Position numbers and translations under genes: made by a program | Shown here: positions 1 through 6,786 of the stretch, piece by piece | Numbering within the stretch: the first letter of the stretch is position 1 | Layout: each line of letters begins with the position of its first letter | The notes under the pieces: generated by a model | The model's database searches: none | What the model was told of the DNA's origin: nothing | Seen by the model: only the letters and a program-made list of their open reading frames with translations | Assembly (NCBI GenBank): GCA_002505945.1 | Contig: DAWM01000075.1 | Location: 1-9,390, forward strand | Source: Candidatus Woesearchaeota archaeon UBA119 | Lineage (GTDB): Archaea > Nanobdellota > Nanobdellia > Woesearchaeales > UBA119 | Reading direction: 5' to 3' | Length of the DNA stretch: 9,390 nucleotides

Positions 1-291
1 ACCATATTGCTTGATGTGGATGTAAGGACGATGTTCTCTCTGCTCAAGGTAAGCAGTGAAAAGATTAAGGATAAGATGATAAAAAAAGTAGAAGAGAGGG
101 TAACCTCTCTGAAGGATGAAAGTGGAAGAATTATCACAGCTGAAAAGGTAGAAGAAGCGATGATAAAGGGTTTTGAGCAAGCGCTTAATATTAAACTTAT
201 AGAAGGGAAGTTAAGTGATAAAGAGCTCGAGATTGCCAGAAAACTCTATGAAGAGAAATACTCCACAAAGGAATGGAATTACCTAAGATGA
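1..291 (+). CDS. lplA: Lipoate-protein ligase A, catalytic subunit, C-terminal part (5' end outside the window)
   Basis: The reading frame is open to the first base, so this is the last ~96 residues of a protein that is usually about 250-270 residues long. The fragment opens with T-I-L-L-D-V-D, which matches the 'HGT(I/L)L-D-D' strand of the BPL/LplA/LipB catalytic fold. The segment containing EERVTSL follows, as in archaeal LplA proteins. It ends with a helix and the family's typical tail, E-G-x-L-(x)n-YEEKYSTKEWNY, close to the KY-(x)n-EWN ending of bacterial LplA. The enzyme activates lipoate with ATP to lipoyl-AMP and transfers it to a lysine of lipoyl domains (2-oxoacid dehydrogenase E2, glycine cleavage H protein) in the cytoplasm. 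The stop codon overlaps the start of the accessory gene lplB (ATGA), so the two are translationally coupled. The lipoyl-lysine binding residues lie upstream and cannot be checked. The TTG at 7 and ATG at 31 are unlikely to be true starts. Confidence 0.88.
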   Translation, partial: TILLDVDVRTMFSLLKVSSEKIKDKMIKKVEERVTSLKDESGRIITAEKVEEAMIKGFEQALNIKLIEGKLSDKELEIARKLYEEKYSTKEWNYLR

Positions 292-554
292 AAAGGCATA
301 TTGATTACAAGGCTCCTCAAGGAAAGCTCTTGAGGATTGATTTGAATGTTGAAGAAAACATAATCAAGGATATTAATATTACCGGGGATTTCTTTGTGTA
401 TCCTGAGGGGGCGATAGTTGTTATTGAGAATTCTTTGAAGGGAAAAAAGATAAATGAAGTAAATGATGTTTTTGATAAGATTATAAAGCAGGAAAATATC
501 CAGGTTATTGGATTTGATGGCCTTGATTTAGTTTCAGCTCTTTCTCGGATTTAA
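288..554 (+). CDS. lplB: Lipoate-protein ligase accessory subunit (LplB-type C-terminal domain)
   Basis: This 88-residue protein is the stand-alone version of the C-terminal domain of lipoate-protein ligase. Landmarks are K-A-P-x-G-K-L-L-R-I-D near the N-terminus, then the I-(x)3-I-T-G-D-F-F-x-Y-P-E signature, a helix (A-I-V-V-I-E-N-S-L-K-G-K), and an ending resembling I-x-V-I-G-(x)n-V-x-A-L. In archaea such as Thermoplasma this domain is a separate protein needed with LplA for lipoate activation; in E. coli it is fused to LplA. The ATG at 288 is preferred over 273 because it makes a 4-base ATGA overlap with the lplA stop, puts an AAGG at a reasonable distance, and begins where the family domain begins. 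Its last 50 bases are also the 3' end of the flippase gene on the opposite strand. Confidence 0.9.
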   Translation: MKRHIDYKAPQGKLLRIDLNVEENIIKDINITGDFFVYPEGAIVVIENSLKGKKINEVNDVFDKIIKQENIQVIGFDGLDLVSALSRI

Positions 555-1479
555 TCACATCTAATCTAACTCTTTTATCGTTTAATAGGTAGACGAGGAT
601 GAATACGAAAATCTCGGTAAGCAAGGTTGCTGTGGCCGCTCCTTCAATACCATACGGGGCAATTAAAAGGAAATTAAGCAGGATGTTTAACCCTGCCCCT
701 AAGCCCACTGCGAGCATCCATTTCTTTTGTTTATGGCTCATCAGCAAAGAATTCCCCCAGAGCATCCCGTAAAAACTGACTGCTCCAGTAACAAAAAGGA
801 TGATTAAGGCCGCATACCCTTGAACATAATCCGAGCCATATATTAAGTAAAGAATATTCTTGGATAATAAAGAAAGTATAATAATAACTGGAATAAGGAT
901 GATAACACTCTTCCCCGCTACTCCTTTAATTAATCTTCTATATTTCCTAAACCAGTTCCTATGAAAGAGAAAAGAGAATCTTGGTTTGACCACTTCAGGA
1001 AGAAGGGATACTGCTCCTTGGAAAATGAATAAAAGATTGTAAGCAGCCGCATATATTCCAACTGCAACATCTCCTTTGATAAAGGAGAGCATTACTGAAT
1101 CAATTCTTATGTATATCAAGGTAAAAATTATTCCTAATGCGAATGGCCAGGATCTCTTAAGCAAGGGAAGAAGCTTTATCTTATGCCTTTTATGATTGGC
1201 TTTCACAAACCTCTTGCGGGTAATGAAAAAGTTGATTATTCCTGTCAGGCCTTCAATAACAGCATATGCTATTGCTAATTCAACTATTCCCTGCCCTGTT
1301 ATAAGAAGGAAAAGCACAGTAGAGAATAGGAAGATGCTTTTCATAGCGGAAATCTTAGCCAATACCTCCATTTTTTCCAAGCCCTTGAATATGGCAAACA
1401 GAAAAAGGTTGAACTGTTCAAATACCACAAAAGTCCCGAATAAAATTACAGTTACAAGCACTTCAGTGCTTTTTCCCAT
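505..1479 (-). CDS. Wzx/MATE-type polysaccharide flippase, N-terminally truncated main fragment
   Basis: The 324 residues form a very hydrophobic protein with about ten membrane helices separated by short basic loops. Recognisable landmarks of the polysaccharide biosynthesis/Wzx branch of the MOP superfamily are the A-I-F-K-G-L-E-K-M-E loop after the second helix shown here, the R-I-D-S-V-M-L helix with G-x-Y-A-A-A-Y-N-L (residues ~125-150), and the G-A-x-L-N-I-L-L-N-(x)n-P-x-G-I-E-G-A-A-x-A-T segment near the C-terminus. Such proteins move undecaprenyl- or dolichol-linked sugars across the membrane. The ATG at 1479 is only a formal start. The frame stays open up to 1581 and reads into family-like sequence (...LLKVLLGIATIAVIAF), so the real gene began further upstream and the first two helices are lost (see the N-terminal remnant at 1547-1680). 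The product is probably non-functional, although I cannot exclude an assembly error. The last ~16 residues lie over lplB codons and look like read-through rather than family sequence. Confidence 0.75.
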   Translation of the reverse strand: MGKSTEVLVTVILFGTFVVFEQFNLFLFAIFKGLEKMEVLAKISAMKSIFLFSTVLFLLITGQGIVELAIAYAVIEGLTGIINFFITRKRFVKANHKRHKIKLLPLLKRSWPFALGIIFTLIYIRIDSVMLSFIKGDVAVGIYAAAYNLLFIFQGAVSLLPEVVKPRFSFLFHRNWFRKYRRLIKGVAGKSVIILIPVIIILSLLSKNILYLIYGSDYVQGYAALIILFVTGAVSFYGMLWGNSLLMSHKQKKWMLAVGLGAGLNILLNFLLIAPYGIEGAATATLLTEIFVFILVYLLNDKRVRLDVIKSEKELKLNQGHQIQ

Positions 1480-1546
1480 AAAAAGTGTAGAGAAAGCAAT
1501 TACCGCTATTGTGGCAATTCCTAATAAGACCTTCAGAAGACAGGAA

Positions 1547-1680
1547 TTAGAGAAAAGGGATTGCTTTAATTGTTTCTCGACTTAGCCCTTCTCCGATGCT
1601 CAACCAAAAGCTGTTTTTGAGAATAGTCTGCTTGAGGTTTCTGTTTTTTAGCAGCTTCTCATCATATCTAAAACGCTCAT
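1547..1680 (-). pseudogene. N-terminal remnant of the flippase gene, out of frame with its body
   Basis: This frame encodes EKLLKNRNLKQTILKNSF followed by WLSIGEGLSR, the usual opening of Wzx-type flippases (basic amphipathic stretch, then 'ILKNsfWL..GeglSR' entering helix 1). It then ends at a TAA at 1547-1549, while the rest of the transporter continues in another frame from 1581 onward. A good start exists on this strand: ATG at 1680-1678 with AAGG at 1690-1687 six bases before it. That ATG is in a different frame and closes after ten codons (TAA at 1650-1648). Joining start and remnant therefore needs one extra base near 1660, and joining the remnant to the body needs a second frame change plus restoration of roughly 40-55 missing residues. 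Together with 505-1479 this is best read as one decayed gene. Confidence 0.6.
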
Positions 1681-1686
1681 TTTTAT

Positions 1687-1690
1687 CCTT
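1687..1690 (-). promoter_or_regulatory. Ribosome binding site of the original flippase start
   Basis: On the minus strand AAGG at 1690-1687 lies six bases before ATG 1680-1678. It marks the likely original start of the flippase gene even though the frame that follows is short. This supports reading the gene as frameshifted rather than as starting at the TTG near 1771 or the ATG at 1479. Confidence 0.45.
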
Positions 1691-1713
1691 TTTATGATTT
1701 AAATAAAACAAAA

Positions 1714-1725
1714 GTTTTAAATATT
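1714..1725. promoter_or_regulatory. Candidate TATA box region shared by divergent transcripts
   Basis: The 92 bases between the flippase start and the envelope operon are very AT-rich. GTTTTAAATATT at 1714-1725 contains a symmetric TTTAAA core (1716-1721) resembling an archaeal TATA box. For the plus-strand operon it predicts a transcript start about 26 bases on, near 1745, ahead of GAGG at 1759-1762 and ATG 1773. For the minus strand it predicts a start near 1693, just ahead of the AAGG at 1690-1687. A second TTTAAA lies at 1698-1703. No clear BRE was identified, so which box acts in which direction is inference. Confidence 0.45.
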
Positions 1726-1772
1726 CTTCTGAGGCTAAGTAAAATGTGTTACTTTTTAGAGGCAATAACAAA

Positions 1773-3821
1773 ATGGGTTTAAATTCTTTTAAGAGAGGTC
1801 AGGCTACCCTGTATATTATTATTGCCTTAGTTGTTGTGATGCTGATTTCTCTTCTTTTCATCTTTCTTAGGCCGGATATAAGCCCAGATGATGTTGTTCC
1901 TCCAGATTACCAGCCTGTTTCAAACTATTTAAAGACATGTTTAAAAGAGTCTGCCAAATCATCTATTAAGGAGCTAGGGTTCTTTGGCGGCTATTCGTAT
2001 AAATACAAGGATGATTTTGCTATGGTTGCCGACCAGCCAACCCTTTCTGATGGTGTTAATTTCCCTAGGAATAGTGATTATTTCTTGCCTTATTGGTATC
2101 ATATGTCTTCTCCTGATTCCTGTCTTTCTAATTGTGATTTTGAATCTCAGGTTCCCACCCTTGAAATGGTAAAGAACCAGCTTGCTTGGATGATTGAGGA
2201 GGATATGAAGTCTTGTGTTGAAACAGCCCAATCAACTATGGAGGACTTTGAAATCAAGCCTAAGGATGAACCAATGGTTAATGTTACTTTAACAAGTGAA
2301 GAAGCAATATTTGACTTGAATTATCCCTTGGATATGCTTAAGAAAGGTAGTGATGCTCCTGCAAAGTTAAGCAAGATGAGAGTATCTCTCAGGGCTCCTC
2401 TTCTTAAGATGTATAATATCGCAAAGGAGATTACTGCTCTGGATGCTGAGTATTACCCTTTTGAGAAATATGTAATAGATATGATTGTGGCTAATTCTGA
2501 TCTCTCTCAAGATAAGCTTCCTCCTTTTTATGCCTTAATGATTGGTTTCCATGCCCCGGTCTTTTGGAATGCATTGGATACCAAAGAGGATTTGGGCAAT
2601 CTTATGGCTGCCTACACTAATCTTTTTATGCTTAATGGCTCTAAGAATTATAGGCATATAGAGGGAGAGACTGAACTGGACAGAATGTTCTGGAAGAGGT
2701 TTGCGCTCCAATTGTATGGGCTTGGGGATTTCAGCGATATTTCTTATAATGCCTATTTTGATCCTTCTTGGAATTATTATTTTACTTTCGGCGGGGATTA
2801 TATTGCTGGTCCGGAAACGATAGGCCAGGATTCTGTGTTGCCTATTCCCATGCCTTTGTCACGCTATGTTGTTCCTTATGATGTGTCTATGCCTTTGGTA
2901 ATATCATTAACAGATGAGAATGCTTTAGAAGGAGAGGGCTTGAGTTTTAATTTTGCTCTGGAGTTGAACATAAGAGCCTCTGAGCCGTTCCGCTCTGAAT
3001 CCGAGCTTTATGGCGGCTTTGAAAGCATGTTATGCCTGCCTCAGAATTATCAATCAAAGAATTATACTATAAAGGTGGTTGATTATGATGGAGAAGGGGT
3101 TGAAGGTGCTACGGTTACATTCTCTTCTGGAGGAGAGACCTGTCCAATAGGTAAGACTGATGAGAATGGGGAGATTAACTCAAGAATGCCTTGTGGAATG
3201 GGCTATATATCAGCAGTGAAGAAAGGTTTCCTTTCAAAGGAGGAGCCTGCATTAATCCAGCCGGATTCCGGAGGCGAATTCAAGATAACACTATTAGAGG
3301 AGAAAACTGTTAAAGCTGATGTCAAGAAGATGGTGTATGATGGAGATTCCTTTAATTCAAGGCCTATGCTTTTGGATAAGAAGGATATGGCTGTTATAAA
3401 CCTAGAAAGGGTTTCGGCTTCAGGAGCTCAGGATTACTCAAGGGCTTTGGTAATTAATGGAAGCGAAGCACCTAAGAATCTTACGCTTGTTGAAGGGGAT
3501 TACAAGATAAACGGTTTCCTGATTAATATGGAGCCTGTTACCATCCCTAAGAAAGAGATCTGTATAGGTGTTGATCCAGTATGCGTTGATACTGTAGAAT
3601 TAAAATCCTTTGATATGAATAGCACTTTCCTTGGAAAGGTTGTATTCAATGAAACCAATACCTGGCATTATGATGGAACGGAAGAAGGCATATTAAACTT
3701 TTACCTGTTTGCTTTTGATTCCATCGCAAGTTATGATGATTTAGAGTTGTTAGGAGAAATGGATGATCTGATGTCAAGGCATCTGCCTAAGCTCAAGCCA
3801 AAGTTTTTGGAGGAAAGGTGA
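1773..3821 (+). CDS. Class III signal/type IV pilin-like anchored surface protein with a carboxypeptidase-regulatory-like domain
   Basis: A 682-residue protein not recognised as a named gene. The start ATG at 1773 is preceded by GAGG at 1759-1762; an in-frame GTG at 1746 is less likely. The N-terminus, N-S-F-K-R-G-Q-A-T-L-Y followed by ~20 hydrophobic residues (to ~33), is the K-R-G/Q pattern of archaeal class III signal sequences processed by PibD/FlaK-type prepilin peptidases, though the usual Glu at +5 is absent. The ectodomain begins with a segment with C-L-K-E-S, an F-F-G-G-Y turn and P-Y-W-Y, with several cysteines. It continues with N-V-T-L-T sequons and, at residues ~430-507, a carboxypeptidase-regulatory/Ig-like beta module (I-K-V-V-D-Y-D-G-E-G-V-E-G-A-T-V) carrying one cysteine pair. 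A beta-rich region with sequons and a short helical tail follows. It is far too large to be an ordinary pilin, so a surface scaffold or pilus-associated protein is my inference. It is first in the envelope operon, and its stop lies six bases before the next start. Confidence 0.85.
   Translation: MGLNSFKRGQATLYIIIALVVVMLISLLFIFLRPDISPDDVVPPDYQPVSNYLKTCLKESAKSSIKELGFFGGYSYKYKDDFAMVADQPTLSDGVNFPRNSDYFLPYWYHMSSPDSCLSNCDFESQVPTLEMVKNQLAWMIEEDMKSCVETAQSTMEDFEIKPKDEPMVNVTLTSEEAIFDLNYPLDMLKKGSDAPAKLSKMRVSLRAPLLKMYNIAKEITALDAEYYPFEKYVIDMIVANSDLSQDKLPPFYALMIGFHAPVFWNALDTKEDLGNLMAAYTNLFMLNGSKNYRHIEGETELDRMFWKRFALQLYGLGDFSDISYNAYFDPSWNYYFTFGGDYIAGPETIGQDSVLPIPMPLSRYVVPYDVSMPLVISLTDENALEGEGLSFNFALELNIRASEPFRSESELYGGFESMLCLPQNYQSKNYTIKVVDYDGEGVEGATVTFSSGGETCPIGKTDENGEINSRMPCGMGYISAVKKGFLSKEEPALIQPDSGGEFKITLLEEKTVKADVKKMVYDGDSFNSRPMLLDKKDMAVINLERVSASGAQDYSRALVINGSEAPKNLTLVEGDYKINGFLINMEPVTIPKKEICIGVDPVCVDTVELKSFDMNSTFLGKVVFNETNTWHYDGTEEGILNFYLFAFDSIASYDDLELLGEMDDLMSRHLPKLKPKFLEER
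3814..3821 (+). promoter_or_regulatory. Strong ribosome binding site for the Ig-like repeat protein
   Basis: AAAGGTGA closely matches the anti-Shine-Dalgarno complement and lies five bases before ATG 3827. It includes the TGA stop of the preceding gene (3819-3821), so termination and reinitiation are likely linked. It selects ATG 3827 over the overlapping GTG at 3818. Confidence 0.7.
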
Positions 3822-3826
3822 ATAAG

Positions 3827-6781
3827 ATGAGGAAGATTCTATTGATTGGAATTTTGTTGATTTTTGCTTTGAACCTCTCGCTTGTTCTTTCAGTAGATAT
3901 GAACCTAAGCATAGTTGGAAAGGACAATATTGAAGGAGTAAGGCGGATAGAGGATTATTCACTTTTCAAGATGAATTTCTCAGGGGTTGAGGCAACTGAG
4001 CTTCCTTCAGACAGCATAAAAATTAATGATGTTGGTGTGGATGCAACCTGTACATCTCCCTCGGAAAAATTCTTTACCTGCGAATATCAAACCCCGATTA
4101 ATTATGTTACAGATCCCTCAATAAATTATAATGTCAAGCTTGAGATAGGAGGGAAGGTGTTGGCTTCTGAGAGGATGAATCTTTATGTTGATGGCCTAGG
4201 CCCAGAGATTCTATCGGTTAAAGGTATTCCAAGTGGTTTCAAGCCCGCTGATTCTTTTAAGGTAAAGGTTACTGCAAGGGAGAAAGGTGTTGAAGAAGGA
4301 AGCTTTTGTGCTGGCTTTGACTATATAAGCATATATCAAGAGGATCCTCTGACTCCTGCTGTGAAACATGTTGTGGAGACAGAGGATTGCTATATTAGCA
4401 ATCAGGAGATTGAGGTAGAGGGATCCCAGCTTACTACTGGAAAGCTCTGTGTTGCAGGCGTTGATGTGCTAGCCCAGGTTTCCGAGAAGCCTATATGCAA
4501 GGATATTGTGGTGGATTCAGAGCCTCCTCGTGTGCAGAATGTTATGCTTTACAGCAATGGAAAGCCCCTTGAATATGTTAGGGAAGGATTGACTTATAGG
4601 GTTATTCCTAAGGCCAATATAACAGAGAATGGTCCTTTGAAGGCTTCAAAGGTAATCGCTAATTTCTCTTCAATCAAACAAGGATATGTCAAGTTGAAAC
4701 CTATGGAATGTAATGAAGTGGGAGAGAATCTCTATGAGTGTGAATGGACTCAGTTGAATTTCAGGCTGAGCGAACCGAAAGAACTTCCCGTTGAGATAAA
4801 TGTTACTGATGAAGCAGGTCATAGTGTAGAGCAGCAGTTCTCTTTTGATATCCAGCTGGATTCAGATGGTCCAAGTGTGAATGAGATAACCACTTTATAT
4901 GGCAAGTATGAAGGCGTGAATTATCTAGGCGAAACCAGTGTTGTTGTCTTGGATATAAGTGATTCTCAATCAGGTATCTCCCCTGAGAATATTTTTATAG
5001 ATGCCTCTGATGTGCAAGCAGGCTCTAAAATCAGCCCTGATTATTGTGAGGAACAGATCTGCTATTTTGAGAATTTCAAGACAGGGCTGTCTCATGATGG
5101 CTCTGGAGAGATAAAGGTGCATTCAGATTCTAAGGATAATGCTGGGAATGAGCTTGATGAATATGCTGGGGAAGGTTTTATAGTGGATAAGAAAGCCCCG
5201 GAATTTCATAATGTAACTTTTAGAAGCAGCGAGGGGATGAGCGAGCTTAAAGGCGGCGATACCTTGGTTGTAACTGTTTATGTTAAAGACGATACTCAGG
5301 TATATATAAGCGGTAATTTCTCAAAGGTGGCAAGAGGAGAAGTGCAGGAGAGTGCCTGTGAGTTTAACGCTGATGCTTCTATGTGGAAATGCGTATTAGA
5401 TGTGCCGAACTTAATAAGCGGTTCCCAAGCAGAAGTAAAATATAAGATAAGGGATTTTACAAATAATACTATTGAGAAGACTGCTAATGTGCTGGTTAAT
5501 ATCCCTTATATGGGTCCTAATCCGGATTATTGGGAGCTGACTGATGTGCAGGTGTCTGAGCCAGGATTGGATGTTGAGGTTTCGGCAGTAGTTGAACAGA
5601 ATGTTTTCGTTACCTTTTTCTTTAATGCCAAGATAGGAGAGCAGCTCAAGTTAGCGGAGATGAAGGTGATATCCTGCGATGGAGCGGATTTTGAGAACTT
5701 CAATGTGATGCTTCCTGATGTGCCTGGAAACTCTGTTTCTGTTCCTGTTGTTATGAAAGTAGGCAGAGGAGAGCTAGATCCCACGACCATTCAAACAAGT
5801 TGCACTTTAGAATTGTATACAAAGAGAGGCAAGCAATTGACTGCTAACCCTGAGAAGGAAGAAGTAGAGTTTGAGATTCCCGTGTTTGAAGGTATTTCAG
5901 GGATGTCCTCTTCAGACATGACCGAGAAGATAAAAGCCGAGATAGAATGGTTGGATTGGACAGTTACTGTTGTCGAGCCAGTTCAAACTTTTTATGAAAC
6001 ATCCCGAGGATTATGTGAGGCTCTTGATAAATTAACAAAAGGTACAGCCGGATTCAATGTAATCTCCGAACCACTTAAAAATATACTATCTGGTGTTGGT
6101 TTAGGTATGTTAGCAAGTTCTATTGATGCAAGTGCTATTGCTGCTACATTAGGAGAAGATGCATTTGTGAAAACTTTGTCCAAATTTTGTGGCCATGTGA
6201 GTTGTTCTGCTCGCTCAGATATAGAATTCTTACCTGATTTCCCAGAAAAGCTGGGATTATATGACTTTGGCAAGCCTGCTGTTGGTGATAGTTTGTTATA
6301 TGATACGATTACACTTTGTTTACCTGGAATGGTTTCTGGGGCATATGATTATCTGAAAATAGAGTGTTCAAGATTGGATTGTTATGGAAAGGCTTTAGAA
6401 AAAGGCACACCTCTTGATTATTGTGAGCAGGTAGTAGGATATGCTTATTGTACGGAGATTGGAGGAGATGTACTTGGATTCTTACCCTCCTTTTCTATGT
6501 GGAAAGAGGTTGGTTCTGCAGTTAAAGATTTGTTTAGCAATCCACTTTCTTTTGTTGGTGGAATTGTTTCTTTTGTTTGTGGTCCTGATGCTTTTGCACC
6601 TTCTCCGACCACGACTTTAGGCTCTGCTTGCAGAACGAGTAACCTTTTGGTTCAAACTGCTGATTTGGGAAAGTTAGTTTACGATGCTGTTGACTTGGGT
6701 AAACAGTTATTTAGTGATAAAGAGGAAACAAAAAGTTATTGTCGCCAGGTTATTAACAAGTATTCTAAGTATGTTGATTAG
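3827..6781 (+). CDS. Secreted Ig-like repeat protein with cysteine-rich C-terminal domain
   Basis: A 984-residue exported protein of unnamed family. The signal peptide covers residues 1-~23 (M-R-K then a long Leu/Ile run ending S-L-V-L-S). The ectodomain is a row of Ig-like beta domains. The linker pattern (V/L)-D-x-x-x-P recurs at residues 121, 229, 344 and 453, and a fifth boundary lies near 558, giving units of ~105-115 residues with cysteine pairs and many N-x-S/T sequons. Such repeats usually act as spacers or binding modules on the surface. From ~680 the protein changes to a helical, cysteine-rich domain: T-L-C-L-P-G (C831), C847-x4-C852, C866-x8-C875, then N-P-L-S-F-V-G-G and later cysteines. 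I recall similar cysteine patterns in unannotated DPANN secreted proteins, but that is unverified. There is no clear C-terminal membrane anchor, so retention probably depends on partners. Lysine codon use changes near residue 718 (position ~5,990). The stop is five bases from the next gene. Confidence 0.85.
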   Translation: MRKILLIGILLIFALNLSLVLSVDMNLSIVGKDNIEGVRRIEDYSLFKMNFSGVEATELPSDSIKINDVGVDATCTSPSEKFFTCEYQTPINYVTDPSINYNVKLEIGGKVLASERMNLYVDGLGPEILSVKGIPSGFKPADSFKVKVTAREKGVEEGSFCAGFDYISIYQEDPLTPAVKHVVETEDCYISNQEIEVEGSQLTTGKLCVAGVDVLAQVSEKPICKDIVVDSEPPRVQNVMLYSNGKPLEYVREGLTYRVIPKANITENGPLKASKVIANFSSIKQGYVKLKPMECNEVGENLYECEWTQLNFRLSEPKELPVEINVTDEAGHSVEQQFSFDIQLDSDGPSVNEITTLYGKYEGVNYLGETSVVVLDISDSQSGISPENIFIDASDVQAGSKISPDYCEEQICYFENFKTGLSHDGSGEIKVHSDSKDNAGNELDEYAGEGFIVDKKAPEFHNVTFRSSEGMSELKGGDTLVVTVYVKDDTQVYISGNFSKVARGEVQESACEFNADASMWKCVLDVPNLISGSQAEVKYKIRDFTNNTIEKTANVLVNIPYMGPNPDYWELTDVQVSEPGLDVEVSAVVEQNVFVTFFFNAKIGEQLKLAEMKVISCDGADFENFNVMLPDVPGNSVSVPVVMKVGRGELDPTTIQTSCTLELYTKRGKQLTANPEKEEVEFEIPVFEGISGMSSSDMTEKIKAEIEWLDWTVTVVEPVQTFYETSRGLCEALDKLTKGTAGFNVISEPLKNILSGVGLGMLASSIDASAIAATLGEDAFVKTLSKFCGHVSCSARSDIEFLPDFPEKLGLYDFGKPAVGDSLLYDTITLCLPGMVSGAYDYLKIECSRLDCYGKALEKGTPLDYCEQVVGYAYCTEIGGDVLGFLPSFSMWKEVGSAVKDLFSNPLSFVGGIVSFVCGPDAFAPSPTTTLGSACRTSNLLVQTADLGKLVYDAVDLGKQLFSDKEETKSYCRQVINKYSKYVD

Positions 6782-6786
6782 GTAAA

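Noticed and set aside
1196..1585. 129-codon open frame on the + strand
   Set aside because: It is antisense to the flippase body, where hydrophobic codons produce open complementary frames. It has no ribosome site and no family-like sequence.
505..1680. Intact MATE drug exporter
   Set aside because: The loop motifs fit sugar flippases (Wzx branch) better, and the gene is split in frame, so an intact transporter is not supported.
1746..1772. Upstream GTG start for the class III signal protein
   Set aside because: It adds nine residues before the normal short basic leader and has no ribosome site at the right spacing, whereas ATG 1773 has GAGG ahead of it.
5527..5790. 87-codon minus-strand frame inside the Ig-repeat gene
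   Set aside because: It is low-complexity Ser/Thr sequence fully antisense to a clear coding region, with no start context.
5992..6273. 93-codon minus-strand frame, considered because it lies at the codon-usage break
   Set aside because: The plus-strand frame continues through this region with a coherent cysteine-bearing domain, and the antisense product shows no family features.
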